In this document: in pieces, positions 16,932-24,728 of the stretch
Layout: every line of letters starts with the position of its first letter
How positions within the stretch are numbered: the stretch's first letter is position 1
Assembly (NCBI GenBank): GCA_003231035.1
Contig: QIHU01000370.1
Location: forward strand, 1 to 32,213
Direction: 5' to 3'
DNA length: 32,213 bases
From: Acidobacteriota bacterium
GTDB lineage: Bacteria; Acidobacteriota; Thermoanaerobaculia; Multivoradales; SZUA-115
The notes under the pieces: model-generated
What the model was told of the DNA's origin: nothing
What the model saw: the letters and a program-made list of their open reading frames with translations, nothing else
The model's database searches: none
Made by a program: the position numbers and the translations under genes

Positions 16932-17911
16932 GATCTCACCTCCACCGACTCGCTCTCTGACCGTGCCACGGCCGCCGGCGGGCAGTAGGTCAACCAATGA
17001 TGGGGATCGGGGCGCCGGCCGTGGACCATATCCAGATAGGCCGTCATCAAGCGGCGGGTGATCGGCCCCGGCTTGCCATCACCGACCGGAATCCGGTCGA
17101 CGGAGCGAATCGGTGTCACTTCGGCGGCGGTGCCGGTGAAGAAGGCTTCTTCGCAGGTGTAGAGCATGGCGCGCGGCAGCCGCCCTCTGCGCACGGGGAT
17201 TCCCAGATCCTTGGCCAAGGTGAGGATCGTCGAACGGGTGATCCCCGGCAGAATCGAAGAGACCCGAGGCGGGGTCAGCAAGACGCCTTCACTGACCAGG
17301 AATAGGTTCTCGCCCGACCCTTCCGACAGGTGACCGGCTTCGTCGAGGGCAATCCCCTCGGCATAGCCGCCGATGATCGCCTCCATCTTGATCAGCTGAC
17401 TGTTGAGGTAGGTGCCAGTCGCCTTCGCCGCGGCCGGGAAGCCGCTCGGCGCCAACCGCCGCCAGGTTGAAACACAGGCGTCGACACCCTGCTCCAGAGC
17501 CTCTTCACCCAGGTACTTGCCCCAAGGCCAAACGGCGACGAAGGTCTCGATCGGGTTGTTGAGCGGATTGACTCCCAGCGAGCCAAAGCCACGAAAGACG
17601 ATTGGACGCACGTAGCATTCCTTGTACTCATTGGCGTCGATCGTCTCGATCGCCGCCTGGCACAACTCGTCCACGCTGAACGGGAGTTCGGCCCGAAAAA
17701 TCTTGCACGACGCCACCAGTCGCTTCATGTGATCCTGCAAACGAAAGACGGCCGGCCCCCGCTGTGTCTCATAGCAACGGATCCCTTCGAACCACCCGGA
17801 GCCGTAGTGGAGCGCGTGGGTCAGTACATGCACGGATGCATCTTCAAAACGAATCAGCTCCCCGTTCTTCCACACCCAGCGCACCGTCTCGAAAGGATCG
17901 TTCGACACCAT
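16928..17911 (-). CDS. ilvE: Branched-chain amino acid aminotransferase
   Basis: PLP-dependent fold-type IV transaminase, last step of valine, leucine and isoleucine synthesis and first step of their degradation. The 327 residues match IlvE well. HALHYGSGWFEGIRCYET (32-49) forms the substrate pocket, the PLP lysine is Lys163 in AAKATGTYLNSQL, and LSEGSGENLFLV (195-206) and LPGITRSTIL (221-230) bind the cofactor phosphate. TGTAAEVTPIRSVD (259-272) is also diagnostic. Some D-amino acid transaminases share the fold but not this combination. The ATG at 17911 has GAGGTGA at 3-4 nt upstream. A near-consensus promoter lies 66 nt before it, so ilvE heads an ilvE-pilT-like-recX operon linked by ATGA overlaps. 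No attenuator peptide rich in Ile, Leu or Val is visible in the leader. Confidence 0.95.
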   Translation of the reverse strand: MVSNDPFETVRWVWKNGELIRFEDASVHVLTHALHYGSGWFEGIRCYETQRGPAVFRLQDHMKRLVASCKIFRAELPFSVDELCQAAIETIDANEYKECYVRPIVFRGFGSLGVNPLNNPIETFVAVWPWGKYLGEEALEQGVDACVSTWRRLAPSGFPAAAKATGTYLNSQLIKMEAIIGGYAEGIALDEAGHLSEGSGENLFLVSEGVLLTPPRVSSILPGITRSTILTLAKDLGIPVRRGRLPRAMLYTCEEAFFTGTAAEVTPIRSVDRIPVGDGKPGPITRRLMTAYLDMVHGRRPDPHHWLTYCPPAAVARSESESVEVRS

Positions 17912-17984
17912 TTTCACCTCGCTAGTCTCACTGCGGTCAGAGCACCTTAAATTGTTGCAAATACAAGCCTTTGCCGGGCTTTGG

Positions 17985-18013
17985 ATCATAGCTCCGGGGC
18001 AATATCCTGTCAA
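17985..18013 (-). promoter_or_regulatory. Sigma-70 promoter of the ilvE-pilT-like-recX operon
   Basis: On the minus strand TTGACA (18013-18008) is followed by 17 bases and TATGAT (17990-17985). The -35 is a perfect consensus match and the -10 differs at one position. The -35 begins right after the rsmE stop. Initiation about 7 nt downstream gives a leader of roughly 66 nt ending in a GAGGTGA ribosome binding site. Confidence 0.8.
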
Positions 18014-18739
18014 TCAAGAGAGCCCTCTTTCCAACCACAAGGCCGCCGCGGCCACGGCGGCGGTTTCGGTCCTGAGGATTCTCGGCCCCAGGCAAAGATC
18101 GTGACAACCGGCTGAGCGCAGGGTGCTGCGTTCCTCTTGCGTCCATCCACCCTCGGGGCCGATCAGCACGGCGGTGGGCGATGTGGTGGCCTGCCCCGGA
18201 AGCGGCTGACCTGGGAGTCCCTGAGGCGTTTCCGCGGCCGGATCGAGGAGATAACAGAACTCGGTGACCGCCATCAGGGTGGTCACCTCGCTCCACGGAT
18301 GAGGGCCGGTGATGGCTGGGATGCGGGCCCGGCCGCATTGTTCGACCGCTGCTCTGGCGACCCGCTCCAAGCGCGCCAGGACCTCCTCCCCCCACTGCCG
18401 GTTGGTTCTGCTGGTGAGCACAAAACGCACCCTGTGGACCCCGAGTTCGGTGGCCTTCTCCACCAGCCAGGAGGCCCGCTGGGGGCGGGGCGGAGCCACC
18501 CAGAGTTCTAGGCGCGGCGCCGGCTCGAGGCTCGCCGCCTCGCCTTGAAGCTCCACCGTCGCCGCCCGCCGAGTGACGGTCGTGATCCGGCCGTGACGCG
18601 CCCTACCTTCGCCGTCGACCACCCGCAGAGTATCGCCCACGGCCAACCGCTTGGCGCGGAAAAGATGGCGATAACCGTCCCCTTCCACCACCACGTCGTC
18701 ACCTTGCAAGGCGGTCGGCGAGACGATCAGCGTGGTCAC
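18014..18739 (-). CDS. rsmE: 16S rRNA (uracil(1498)-N3)-methyltransferase
   Basis: SPOUT-class methyltransferase that methylates U1498 of 16S rRNA using S-adenosylmethionine. The 241-residue protein has an N-terminal PUA-like domain (about 1-70, with HLFRAKRLAVGD) and a C-terminal trefoil-knot domain. The knot motifs are intact: VEKATELGV (93-101), IGPEGGWTQEE (193-203) and LGPRILRTETA (217-227). It overlaps prmA by 4 bases at its start, the common prmA-rsmE pairing behind dnaJ in many bacteria. A short Gly/Pro-rich stretch at about 173-187 looks like a lineage-specific loop. Confidence 0.95.
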   Translation of the reverse strand: MTTLIVSPTALQGDDVVVEGDGYRHLFRAKRLAVGDTLRVVDGEGRARHGRITTVTRRAATVELQGEAASLEPAPRLELWVAPPRPQRASWLVEKATELGVHRVRFVLTSRTNRQWGEEVLARLERVARAAVEQCGRARIPAITGPHPWSEVTTLMAVTEFCYLLDPAAETPQGLPGQPLPGQATTSPTAVLIGPEGGWTQEERSTLRSAGCHDLCLGPRILRTETAAVAAAALWLERGLS

Positions 18740-19701
18740 GCCGTTTCCGTCTCCGAATCCGTCTCAAAGAGACCACCTTCAAAGAGGCCATCTTCAAAGA
18801 GACCACTGCGCACCAAGGTGAGCGCCACCCACTCGCCCTCTTGTCGACTCTCGATCATCATCAGCCCCAACCGCGCGCAGTGATCGACCACCTCTCCCAC
18901 TTGCTCTTCGACCATCCCCGAGAAAATCAACTCTCCCCCCTGGACCAGCCGACCAACCAGGTTAGGCAGAGTGGGCAAAATCCGGTCGGGTAGAACGTTG
19001 ATCACGATCAGGTCGTAGTTCTGACCAGCACGCAACGCTTGCGCATCGCCCGCGAAGCAGACGAACTTGCCATCGCCCACCACAGTGGCGTTGAGGCGGC
19101 TATTGGTCCGCGCCTGAAATGGCGATACCGGATCGATGTCGAAGCCGATCGCCAGCCGGGCGCCCAGGGCCAAGGCCGCGAAAGCGAGCACGCCGGTGCC
19201 GGTCCCCACATCGAGGACCGTCGCGCCGACCGGACCCTTGGAAGCCCTATTTTCTAGCAGCTCCACCGCCAGGCGGGTCGTTTCGTGGCTACCGGCACCG
19301 AAGGCATTGCGTGCCGGCAACCGTAGGAGGATTCGCGACGCCTCGCCCAACGCGGGGTCTTCACCGCTGACCTCTTCCGGCTCCCTGGGGTCGAGCAAGA
19401 ATCGTTGGCCGGCCGGCCGCGGACGCGAGAGTCGCCGCCAATTGGCCAACCAGTCCCGCGCCTCGATCTCTTCCCTGGCTTCGCGATTCAACCCACGGTC
19501 GCTCCAGCCAGCTTCGTCAAGATCGGGGCCCGGCAGGTCAAACCAGGCTTCGAGCCGTACTTCACCCTCCTCGCTCGCCGACAGGTAGCTGAGACCCAGG
19601 GTTCCAGCCGACCACAAGGCGGCGATCCACTCCTCCTCCAAGGCGATCGGCAAACGATAGGTCAAGCGCAGGAAGGTAGCAGCCACTGTGTTTCGAGTCA
19701 C
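18736..19701 (-). CDS. prmA: Ribosomal protein L11 methyltransferase
   Basis: S-adenosylmethionine-dependent enzyme that methylates ribosomal protein L11. The 321 residues include an N-terminal substrate-binding domain (about 10-100) and a Rossmann methyltransferase domain with ARNAFGAGSHETTRL (130-144), VLDVGTGTGVLAF (162-174) and INVLPDRI (234-241), the last differing from the usual NIL-type motif. The C-terminus carries three copies of a five-residue GLFE-type repeat (300-314), encoded by a 15-base tandem repeat. The start is a GTG at 19701, 6 bases after the dnaJ stop; a second GTG 15 bases downstream is possible. The position between dnaJ and rsmE is the usual one. Confidence 0.9.
   Translation of the reverse strand: MTRNTVAATFLRLTYRLPIALEEEWIAALWSAGTLGLSYLSASEEGEVRLEAWFDLPGPDLDEAGWSDRGLNREAREEIEARDWLANWRRLSRPRPAGQRFLLDPREPEEVSGEDPALGEASRILLRLPARNAFGAGSHETTRLAVELLENRASKGPVGATVLDVGTGTGVLAFAALALGARLAIGFDIDPVSPFQARTNSRLNATVVGDGKFVCFAGDAQALRAGQNYDLIVINVLPDRILPTLPNLVGRLVQGGELIFSGMVEEQVGEVVDHCARLGLMMIESRQEGEWVALTLVRSGLFEDGLFEGGLFETDSETETA
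18764..18808 (-). repeat. Three 15-base tandem repeats at the end of prmA
   Basis: Three consecutive 15-base units at 18764-18778, 18779-18793 and 18794-18808, nearly identical (two or three differences between neighbours). They keep the reading frame and encode GLFED, GLFEG and GLFET. This is consistent with slippage-type expansion of a dispensable tail. Confidence 0.85.
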
Positions 19702-19707
19702 GAGCAG

Positions 19708-20808
19708 CTAGCCGCCCGTGATCAGCTCCTTGACCTTACTCAGCACGCCGCCCTCGCGCACTTCCTCACCGTCCAATACAGCTAGCTGCCGCAGCAGGTC
19801 GAGCTGCTCGCTATCGAGATCGCGCGGTTTGGGCACTTTGAGTCGAATCTGTACCAGATGGTCCCCTCGGCCGCGCCGATCCAGCCGCTCGATGCCCTTG
19901 CCCCGCAACCGGAAGAGCTTGCCTGCCTGAGTTCCCGGCGGTACCTCCAGCCTCTCGGTGCCGTGCAGCGTCTCGACCTCAATCGTCGATCCGAGGACCG
20001 CTTGGGCGTAGCTGACGTCCTCGTCGCTGGCCACTTGCGCCCCTTCCCGACGAAGGCGGGAATGATCCTCGACTTCCAAGACCACGTAGAGGTCGCCCGC
20101 GGGCCCTCCATGGCGACCGTGTTCGCCCTCGCCGGTGAGGCGCAGCCGGGAACCTCGATCGACCCCGGCGGGAATCGAAACTTCCAATTCGCGTTCGCGG
20201 ACCACCTGCCCATCGCCCTTGCAGACCCTGCATGGATCGGAGATCTTGGAACCCTCTCCCCGGCAGTGGGGGCAAGTCTGGGCCATGGTGAAGAATCCCT
20301 GCTGGACCCGCACTTGACCACGGCCGCCGCAGGTTTGACAGCTCACCGGCGCGGCACCGCCATCACTGCCGCTGCCGCTACATTCGTCGCACCCCTCATG
20401 GCGCGGCAGCCGCAGCTTGGTCTCGGTGCCGAAAGCTGCCTCTTCGAAGGTCAGTCGCAGGTCGTAGCGCAGGTCAGCACCTCGGCTCGCCCGCCGACCG
20501 CCGCCGCGCCCGCCACCACCGCCAAAACCGAAGATGTCGCCAAGGATGTCCGAGAAGTCGGCGAAGATGGTCGGATCAAAACCGCCTCGACTGGTCCCCT
20601 CGTGGCCAAAGCGGTCATAGCGCGCTCGCTTCTCCGCGTCGCCGAGAACCGAGTAGGCTTCGGCGGCCTCTTTGAATTTCTCTTCGGCTTTCTTGTCGCC
20701 TGGGTTGCGGTCGGGATGGTACTTCTGGGCCAGCTTGCGGTAGGCCGATTTGACGGCTCGCGGCTCCGCGTTGCGCTCAACGCCCAGCACCTCGTAATAA
20801 TCACGCAT
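19708..20808 (-). CDS. dnaJ: Chaperone protein DnaJ (type I)
   Basis: J-domain co-chaperone that delivers clients to DnaK and stimulates its ATPase. The 366-residue protein has all type I parts: J-domain with HPD (31-33), a Gly/Phe-rich linker (about 67-108, including a GGGGGRGGG stretch), four CxxCxGxG zinc-binding motifs (starting at Cys140, Cys157, Cys179 and Cys193), and the two C-terminal beta domains. The ATG at 20808 starts the conserved MRDYYEVLGV; the frame is open for 33 codons upstream into the dnaK 3' end, but these are not conserved. The gene follows dnaK by 49 bases. Confidence 0.97.
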   Translation of the reverse strand: MRDYYEVLGVERNAEPRAVKSAYRKLAQKYHPDRNPGDKKAEEKFKEAAEAYSVLGDAEKRARYDRFGHEGTSRGGFDPTIFADFSDILGDIFGFGGGGGRGGGRRASRGADLRYDLRLTFEEAAFGTETKLRLPRHEGCDECSGSGSDGGAAPVSCQTCGGRGQVRVQQGFFTMAQTCPHCRGEGSKISDPCRVCKGDGQVVRERELEVSIPAGVDRGSRLRLTGEGEHGRHGGPAGDLYVVLEVEDHSRLRREGAQVASDEDVSYAQAVLGSTIEVETLHGTERLEVPPGTQAGKLFRLRGKGIERLDRRGRGDHLVQIRLKVPKPRDLDSEQLDLLRQLAVLDGEEVREGGVLSKVKELITGG

Positions 20809-20857
20809 TGTATTGTCTAGCTCTGGTGGGTTGGGTGGTGTAGGCCCGGGCGGCAGG

Positions 20858-22693
20858 TCAGAGTCCGGGCAACTCTTCTTCGCTGCTCGTTTGTTGCAGC
20901 ATGACATCGGAGAGGAGGCGAGAGATCGAGTTGAGGTCGTACATCGCGGCTTCTAGTTCCGCCCGGCTGTCTTCCCCCACCGAGGTTCGGGCCCGCAGTA
21001 GGGTCTCGCTAACTTTCTTACGATCCTTGATCGACAACAGGTCTTTGAATTGGTTGAACACCCGCTCGTTGTTGTGGATCAGCCCTTCCAACCGGTTCTT
21101 CAACCGGCGCATTTCCTTGCGCTGCAAATCTTCTTGATGATGTTCTTCCGCCTCGCGGACCAAGCGATCGATTTCCTCTTGCGACAGGCCACCCGCCGGA
21201 TTGATCTCGATCGACTGCGACAAGCCGGTCGCCAGGTCGCGCGCCGAGGTGTTGACGATGCCGTTGGAGTCGATGGCGAAAGTCACTTCGATCTGGGGAA
21301 CTCCCCGTGGAGCCGGCGGGATTCCCACCAGCTCAAAGCGGCCGAGAGAACGGTTCTCGCCCGCGATCTCGCGTTCACCTTGGATGACGTGCACTTCCAC
21401 CGTGTCCTGGTTGTCGGCCACGGTGGTGAAGATCTGGGTGTTCTTGGTGGGAATGGTCGAGTTGCGCTCGATCAACCGGGTACACAGTCCACCGTGGGTC
21501 TCGACTCCGAGCGACAGCGGAGTGACGTCGAGCAGCACCAAATCCTTGATGTCGCCGCGCAAGATGCTGCCTTGGATCGCCGCTCCCATGGCGACCACCT
21601 CTTCGGGGTTAATCTCTCGGTTGGGTTTCTTGCCAAAGATCTTCTCGACTCGCCGCTGTACCAGCGGGGTGCGCGATTGACCGCCGACCACCAGGATATC
21701 GTCGATCTCGTCCGCCCGCATGCCGGCCTGCTCGATGGCGTCTAGGCAGGGCTTTTCGGTGCGCTCCACCAGGTCGGCCACCAACCCTTCAAACTTGTCG
21801 CGCGACAGGGTCCGCGCGAGGTGGCGCGGGCCGCTCTCATCGGCCGAGATAAACGGTAGGTTGATCGCCGCCTCGGTCTCGATCGAGAGTTCGCATTTGG
21901 CGCGCTCGGCGGCCTCTTTGAGGCGCTGCAGGGCCATCCGATCCTGGCGCAAGTCGATGCCGACCTCGTCGAGGAATCCCTCGATCATCCAGTTCATGAT
22001 CGCCTGGTCGAAATCTTCACCGCCGAGGTAGGTATCGCCCGCTGTCGACTTGACCTCGAAGATCCCCTCGGACAGGTTGAGAATCGAGACATCGAAGGTA
22101 CCGCCACCGAGGTCATAGACGGCGATCGTGCGGTTGCCCGTCTGCTTGTCCAGACCATAGGCGAGCGCCGCCGCCGTGGGTTCGTTAATGATCCGCAAGA
22201 CTTCGAGGCCGGAGATGCGCACCGCGTCTTTGGTCGCTTGCCTCTGCGCATCATCGAAATAGGCCGGAACGGTGACCACCGCCTGCTCGATTTTCTCGCC
22301 CAACGCCTCTTCGACAAAGCCTCGAATCTCCGCCATGATGAAAGCGGATATCTCTTGCGGACTAAACTCCTTGTCGCCCACCTGCACACGCACGTCGCCA
22401 TTGGGGGCGCGGACCATGTGGTACGGCAAGACCTCGCTGGCACGCTGGACTTCGGGATCATCGAACTTGCGTCCGAGTAGCCGCTTAACCGCGTAGATCG
22501 TATTCGCCGGATTGGTGATCGACTGCCGCTTGGCGATCTGCCCCACCAGCCGGTCTCCCTCTTCGGTGAAAGCGACGATCGATGCCGTGGTCCGACTGCC
22601 CTCGCGATTCGGCAGGACACGCGGCGCCAGTGCCTCGACCAACGCGGCACAACTATTGGTGGTACCAAGATCGATTCCGATGATCTTACTCAA
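20858..22693 (-). CDS. dnaK: Chaperone protein DnaK (Hsp70)
   Basis: ATP-driven Hsp70 chaperone. The 611-residue protein has the nucleotide-binding domain with IGIDLGTTNS (5-14), VYDLGGGTFDVS and VVGGQSRTPLVQ, then the conserved linker region DLVLLDVTPLSLGVET and the substrate-binding domain. It is shorter than the usual 630-640 residues because the helical lid ends in LLSDVMLQQTSSEEELPGL and lacks the long disordered Gly/Asp tail with the EEVD-like end. The start codon is TTG at 22693, preceded by GGAG at 8 nt; no ATG fits the conserved MSKIIGIDLG start. A 132-base gap to grpE holds no gene. The protein begins the standard grpE-dnaK-dnaJ order. Confidence 0.97.
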   Translation of the reverse strand: MSKIIGIDLGTTNSCAALVEALAPRVLPNREGSRTTASIVAFTEEGDRLVGQIAKRQSITNPANTIYAVKRLLGRKFDDPEVQRASEVLPYHMVRAPNGDVRVQVGDKEFSPQEISAFIMAEIRGFVEEALGEKIEQAVVTVPAYFDDAQRQATKDAVRISGLEVLRIINEPTAAALAYGLDKQTGNRTIAVYDLGGGTFDVSILNLSEGIFEVKSTAGDTYLGGEDFDQAIMNWMIEGFLDEVGIDLRQDRMALQRLKEAAERAKCELSIETEAAINLPFISADESGPRHLARTLSRDKFEGLVADLVERTEKPCLDAIEQAGMRADEIDDILVVGGQSRTPLVQRRVEKIFGKKPNREINPEEVVAMGAAIQGSILRGDIKDLVLLDVTPLSLGVETHGGLCTRLIERNSTIPTKNTQIFTTVADNQDTVEVHVIQGEREIAGENRSLGRFELVGIPPAPRGVPQIEVTFAIDSNGIVNTSARDLATGLSQSIEINPAGGLSQEEIDRLVREAEEHHQEDLQRKEMRRLKNRLEGLIHNNERVFNQFKDLLSIKDRKKVSETLLRARTSVGEDSRAELEAAMYDLNSISRLLSDVMLQQTSSEEELPGL

Positions 22694-22825
22694 AGGCTTG
22701 TCTCCACTCCGCCGCTGAGACTCCCGCCAACCCTCACCGCGAGAGGGGCGCGAGTCCTCGCGTTGTTATGACCGCGTCCTGATGACAAGAGGGTATCCAG
22801 ATCGCGGCCGTGCACCACGGCAAAC

Positions 22826-23488
22826 TCATTCTTGATCATCGCCAGCGTCGTCGGCACCGTTGCCTTCAGGCGGCATGGCGACTCGCACCATCGCCGGCCG
22901 CAAGAGTCGATCATGCAGCAGGTATCCGCTCTGCAACTCATCCGCCACCGTGGGCTGACTCACGGTCTCGTCTTCAAAGCGCGAAACCGCGTCGTGGACC
23001 GCCGGATCGAAAGGATGGCCAGCCGCCGGCACTTGCTGCAATCCGCGACGGCGCAACATTTCGCGCAACTGGGTCAGGGTCATCTCGACCCCGAGCTTCA
23101 GATCTTCGACCGAGCCGTCGGCCTGCAACGCCCGCTCCAGATTGTCGATCACCGGAAGCAGTTCGCGCAAGGGTTCGATCAACGCGTACCGTTTGATGTC
23201 GGCCTTCTCCCGCTCCGCCCGTTTGCGGAAGTTGTCGAAATCAGCCAGCGTTCGCATCCGCTGATTGCGCATTTCTTCCAACTCGGTGCGCAGCTGGGAA
23301 CTCTCTTGCGGCGACACGTCCGGCGACTCCACGCCCGGCGGCGATTCCGAGGTCAGATCCTCTTCGATCGACTCTCCATCCTCATTGACCACCCAGACTT
23401 CGACATCGTCGTCTTCGAGGTGTTCTTTCAGTCTCTCTTCCATCGTGCTCTCTCCCATGGTGGAAGGGGTCTCCTCAGCGTCGCTCAT
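22826..23488 (-). CDS. grpE: Nucleotide exchange factor GrpE
   Basis: Dimeric exchange factor that releases ADP from DnaK. The 220 residues start with an acidic, poorly conserved region (1-65), then a long coiled-coil helix (about 66-105, with DFDNFRKRAEREK), a four-helix bundle region (LLPVIDNLERAL) and the beta-wing domain (GHPFDPAVHDAVSR, and GYLLHDRLLRPAMVRVA near the end). A purine-rich stretch (GAGAAGAG) precedes the ATG at 23488. It lies 50 bases after hrcA. A second in-frame ATG at residue 16 is possible but less well placed. Confidence 0.96.
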   Translation of the reverse strand: MSDAEETPSTMGESTMEERLKEHLEDDDVEVWVVNEDGESIEEDLTSESPPGVESPDVSPQESSQLRTELEEMRNQRMRTLADFDNFRKRAEREKADIKRYALIEPLRELLPVIDNLERALQADGSVEDLKLGVEMTLTQLREMLRRRGLQQVPAAGHPFDPAVHDAVSRFEDETVSQPTVADELQSGYLLHDRLLRPAMVRVAMPPEGNGADDAGDDQE

Positions 23489-23538
23489 TTCTCTTCTCTC
23501 GTTGGTCAGCAGGTCGATTCTCCATGGCCTCGAGACGG

Positions 23539-24609
23539 TCAGTCCTGGGGTCGGCCACTAAAAGAGTGCGCCAAGGCCCGGCTTAGGGACTCTCCGAGAT
23601 AATCGACCAGCGGAATCATCCGCCCATACTCCATCCGCGATGGTCCAAATACCCCCACCGACCCCAGCCTGCGGCCGGAAATTCCGTAACTGGTGGTAAC
23701 TAGGCTGAAATCGAGCTCCGAGGTTACATCGCTATCGTCACCGATGACTACCCGTACGCCATCCCCGCTCATGTACTGATTCAACAGCTTCACCAGCTGT
23801 GCTTTGCGCGAGAAGGTGTCGAAGAGCTGCCGAACGCGAGTGATGTCCTCGAGTTCGGGGTAGTTGAGGAGCTCCGCCGCGCCTTCGAAAAACAGTTCCG
23901 GCCCCGAGGTCGGATCGAGACCGCGGCGGGCGAGATCGATCGACAGGCTGAGCAATCGGTCCACCTGCGCCCGTTCCTCGGCCATCATCAGCAACAACTG
24001 CTCACGCACCTCGCTGACCGTCATGCCGGCGAAGTTTTCGGTCAGATAGTTCGAGATGAAGGTCAAATCCTCCCGCGACAGCGGCTCCTCCGTCTCCAAG
24101 ATCTTGTTGTCCACGAAGCCGGTGGAGGAAACCACGACGCAGAGTACCTTCCGGCCCGAGAGGGCCACGAAATCCACCGCCTTGAGGACCGTCTCGCCAA
24201 TCGCCGGGGTCAGGACGACGCTCACCTGGTGTGAGAGCTCCGAGAGCATCTGAGCGGTGAGGCTCATCAGATTGCCGGCGCCCTCCGACGCTTCGCTGAG
24301 ATTCTCGTCGATGAACCGACGCTGCTGGATCGGCAAGTTCTGCGAGTCCATCAACTCGTCGATAAACAAGTGGTACCCCTGGTGGGTCGGTACGCGACCG
24401 GCCGAAGTGTGTGGCTGGTACAGGTACCCACCCTCCTCCAAGTCGGCCATCGTATTGCGGATGGTCGCCGCCGAAAGCCCATGCGCACTGCTCTTCGCCA
24501 CGGTGCGAGAACTCACCGGTTCAGCGGTCAAGATGTACTTGACCACGACCTCTTTGAGGATCTCGCAATCGCGATCAGACAGTTGGTGAGCGGGCGGGGA
24601 GGGGGTCAT
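23539..24609 (-). CDS. hrcA: Heat-inducible transcription repressor HrcA
   Basis: Repressor of chaperone genes that binds the CIRCE inverted repeat and depends on GroEL for activity. The 356-residue protein has the N-terminal winged helix (about 10-85, with LTAEPVSSRTVAK, SAATIRNTMADLEEGGYL and HTSAGRVPTHQGY), a GAF-like domain and the dimerisation part. All family landmarks are present. It heads the hrcA-grpE-dnaK-dnaJ cluster. I could not find a TTAGCACTC-N9-GAGTGCTAA repeat upstream or within the cluster. The ATG at 24609 has no Shine-Dalgarno sequence. A TACAAT hexamer on the minus strand at 24718-24723 could be its -10, giving a leader of about 100 nt. Confidence 0.96.
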   Translation of the reverse strand: MTPSPPAHQLSDRDCEILKEVVVKYILTAEPVSSRTVAKSSAHGLSAATIRNTMADLEEGGYLYQPHTSAGRVPTHQGYHLFIDELMDSQNLPIQQRRFIDENLSEASEGAGNLMSLTAQMLSELSHQVSVVLTPAIGETVLKAVDFVALSGRKVLCVVVSSTGFVDNKILETEEPLSREDLTFISNYLTENFAGMTVSEVREQLLLMMAEERAQVDRLLSLSIDLARRGLDPTSGPELFFEGAAELLNYPELEDITRVRQLFDTFSRKAQLVKLLNQYMSGDGVRVVIGDDSDVTSELDFSLVTTSYGISGRRLGSVGVFGPSRMEYGRMIPLVDYLGESLSRALAHSFSGRPQD

Positions 24610-24692
24610 TGCAATTGCGCGAGGATAGCCGTAGTTGTGCGGCGAAAACGGTCGTTGCTAGTTTTGGGCCATCCCGCGTGGCACCAGATGGC

Positions 24693-24722
24693 TTGTCGGG
24701 CCCCAGGACTGGCCGCTATTGT
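24693..24722 (+). promoter_or_regulatory. Possible promoter of the DUF2520 gene
   Basis: TTGTCG (24693-24698), 18 bases, then TATTGT (24717-24722), each matching consensus at four of six positions, followed by 6 nt and a GTG at 24729. The same bases read on the other strand contain TACAAT, a possible hrcA -10, so this short region may be a divergent promoter. Confidence 0.35.
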
Positions 24723-24728
24723 AGCGCA

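Noticed and set aside
17912..17984. Attenuator or leader peptide before ilvE
   Set aside because: The leader has no run of Ile, Leu or Val codons and no strong alternative hairpins.
19858..20820. 320-codon plus-strand frame opposite dnaJ
   Set aside because: Shadow of dnaJ, whose zinc-binding motifs and J-domain are intact.
22694..22825. Small gene or operator in the grpE-dnaK gap
   Set aside because: No CIRCE, no convincing reading frame with a ribosome binding site; the only structure is a 14-base CGCGAG/CTCGCG palindrome at 22749-22762, too short to interpret.
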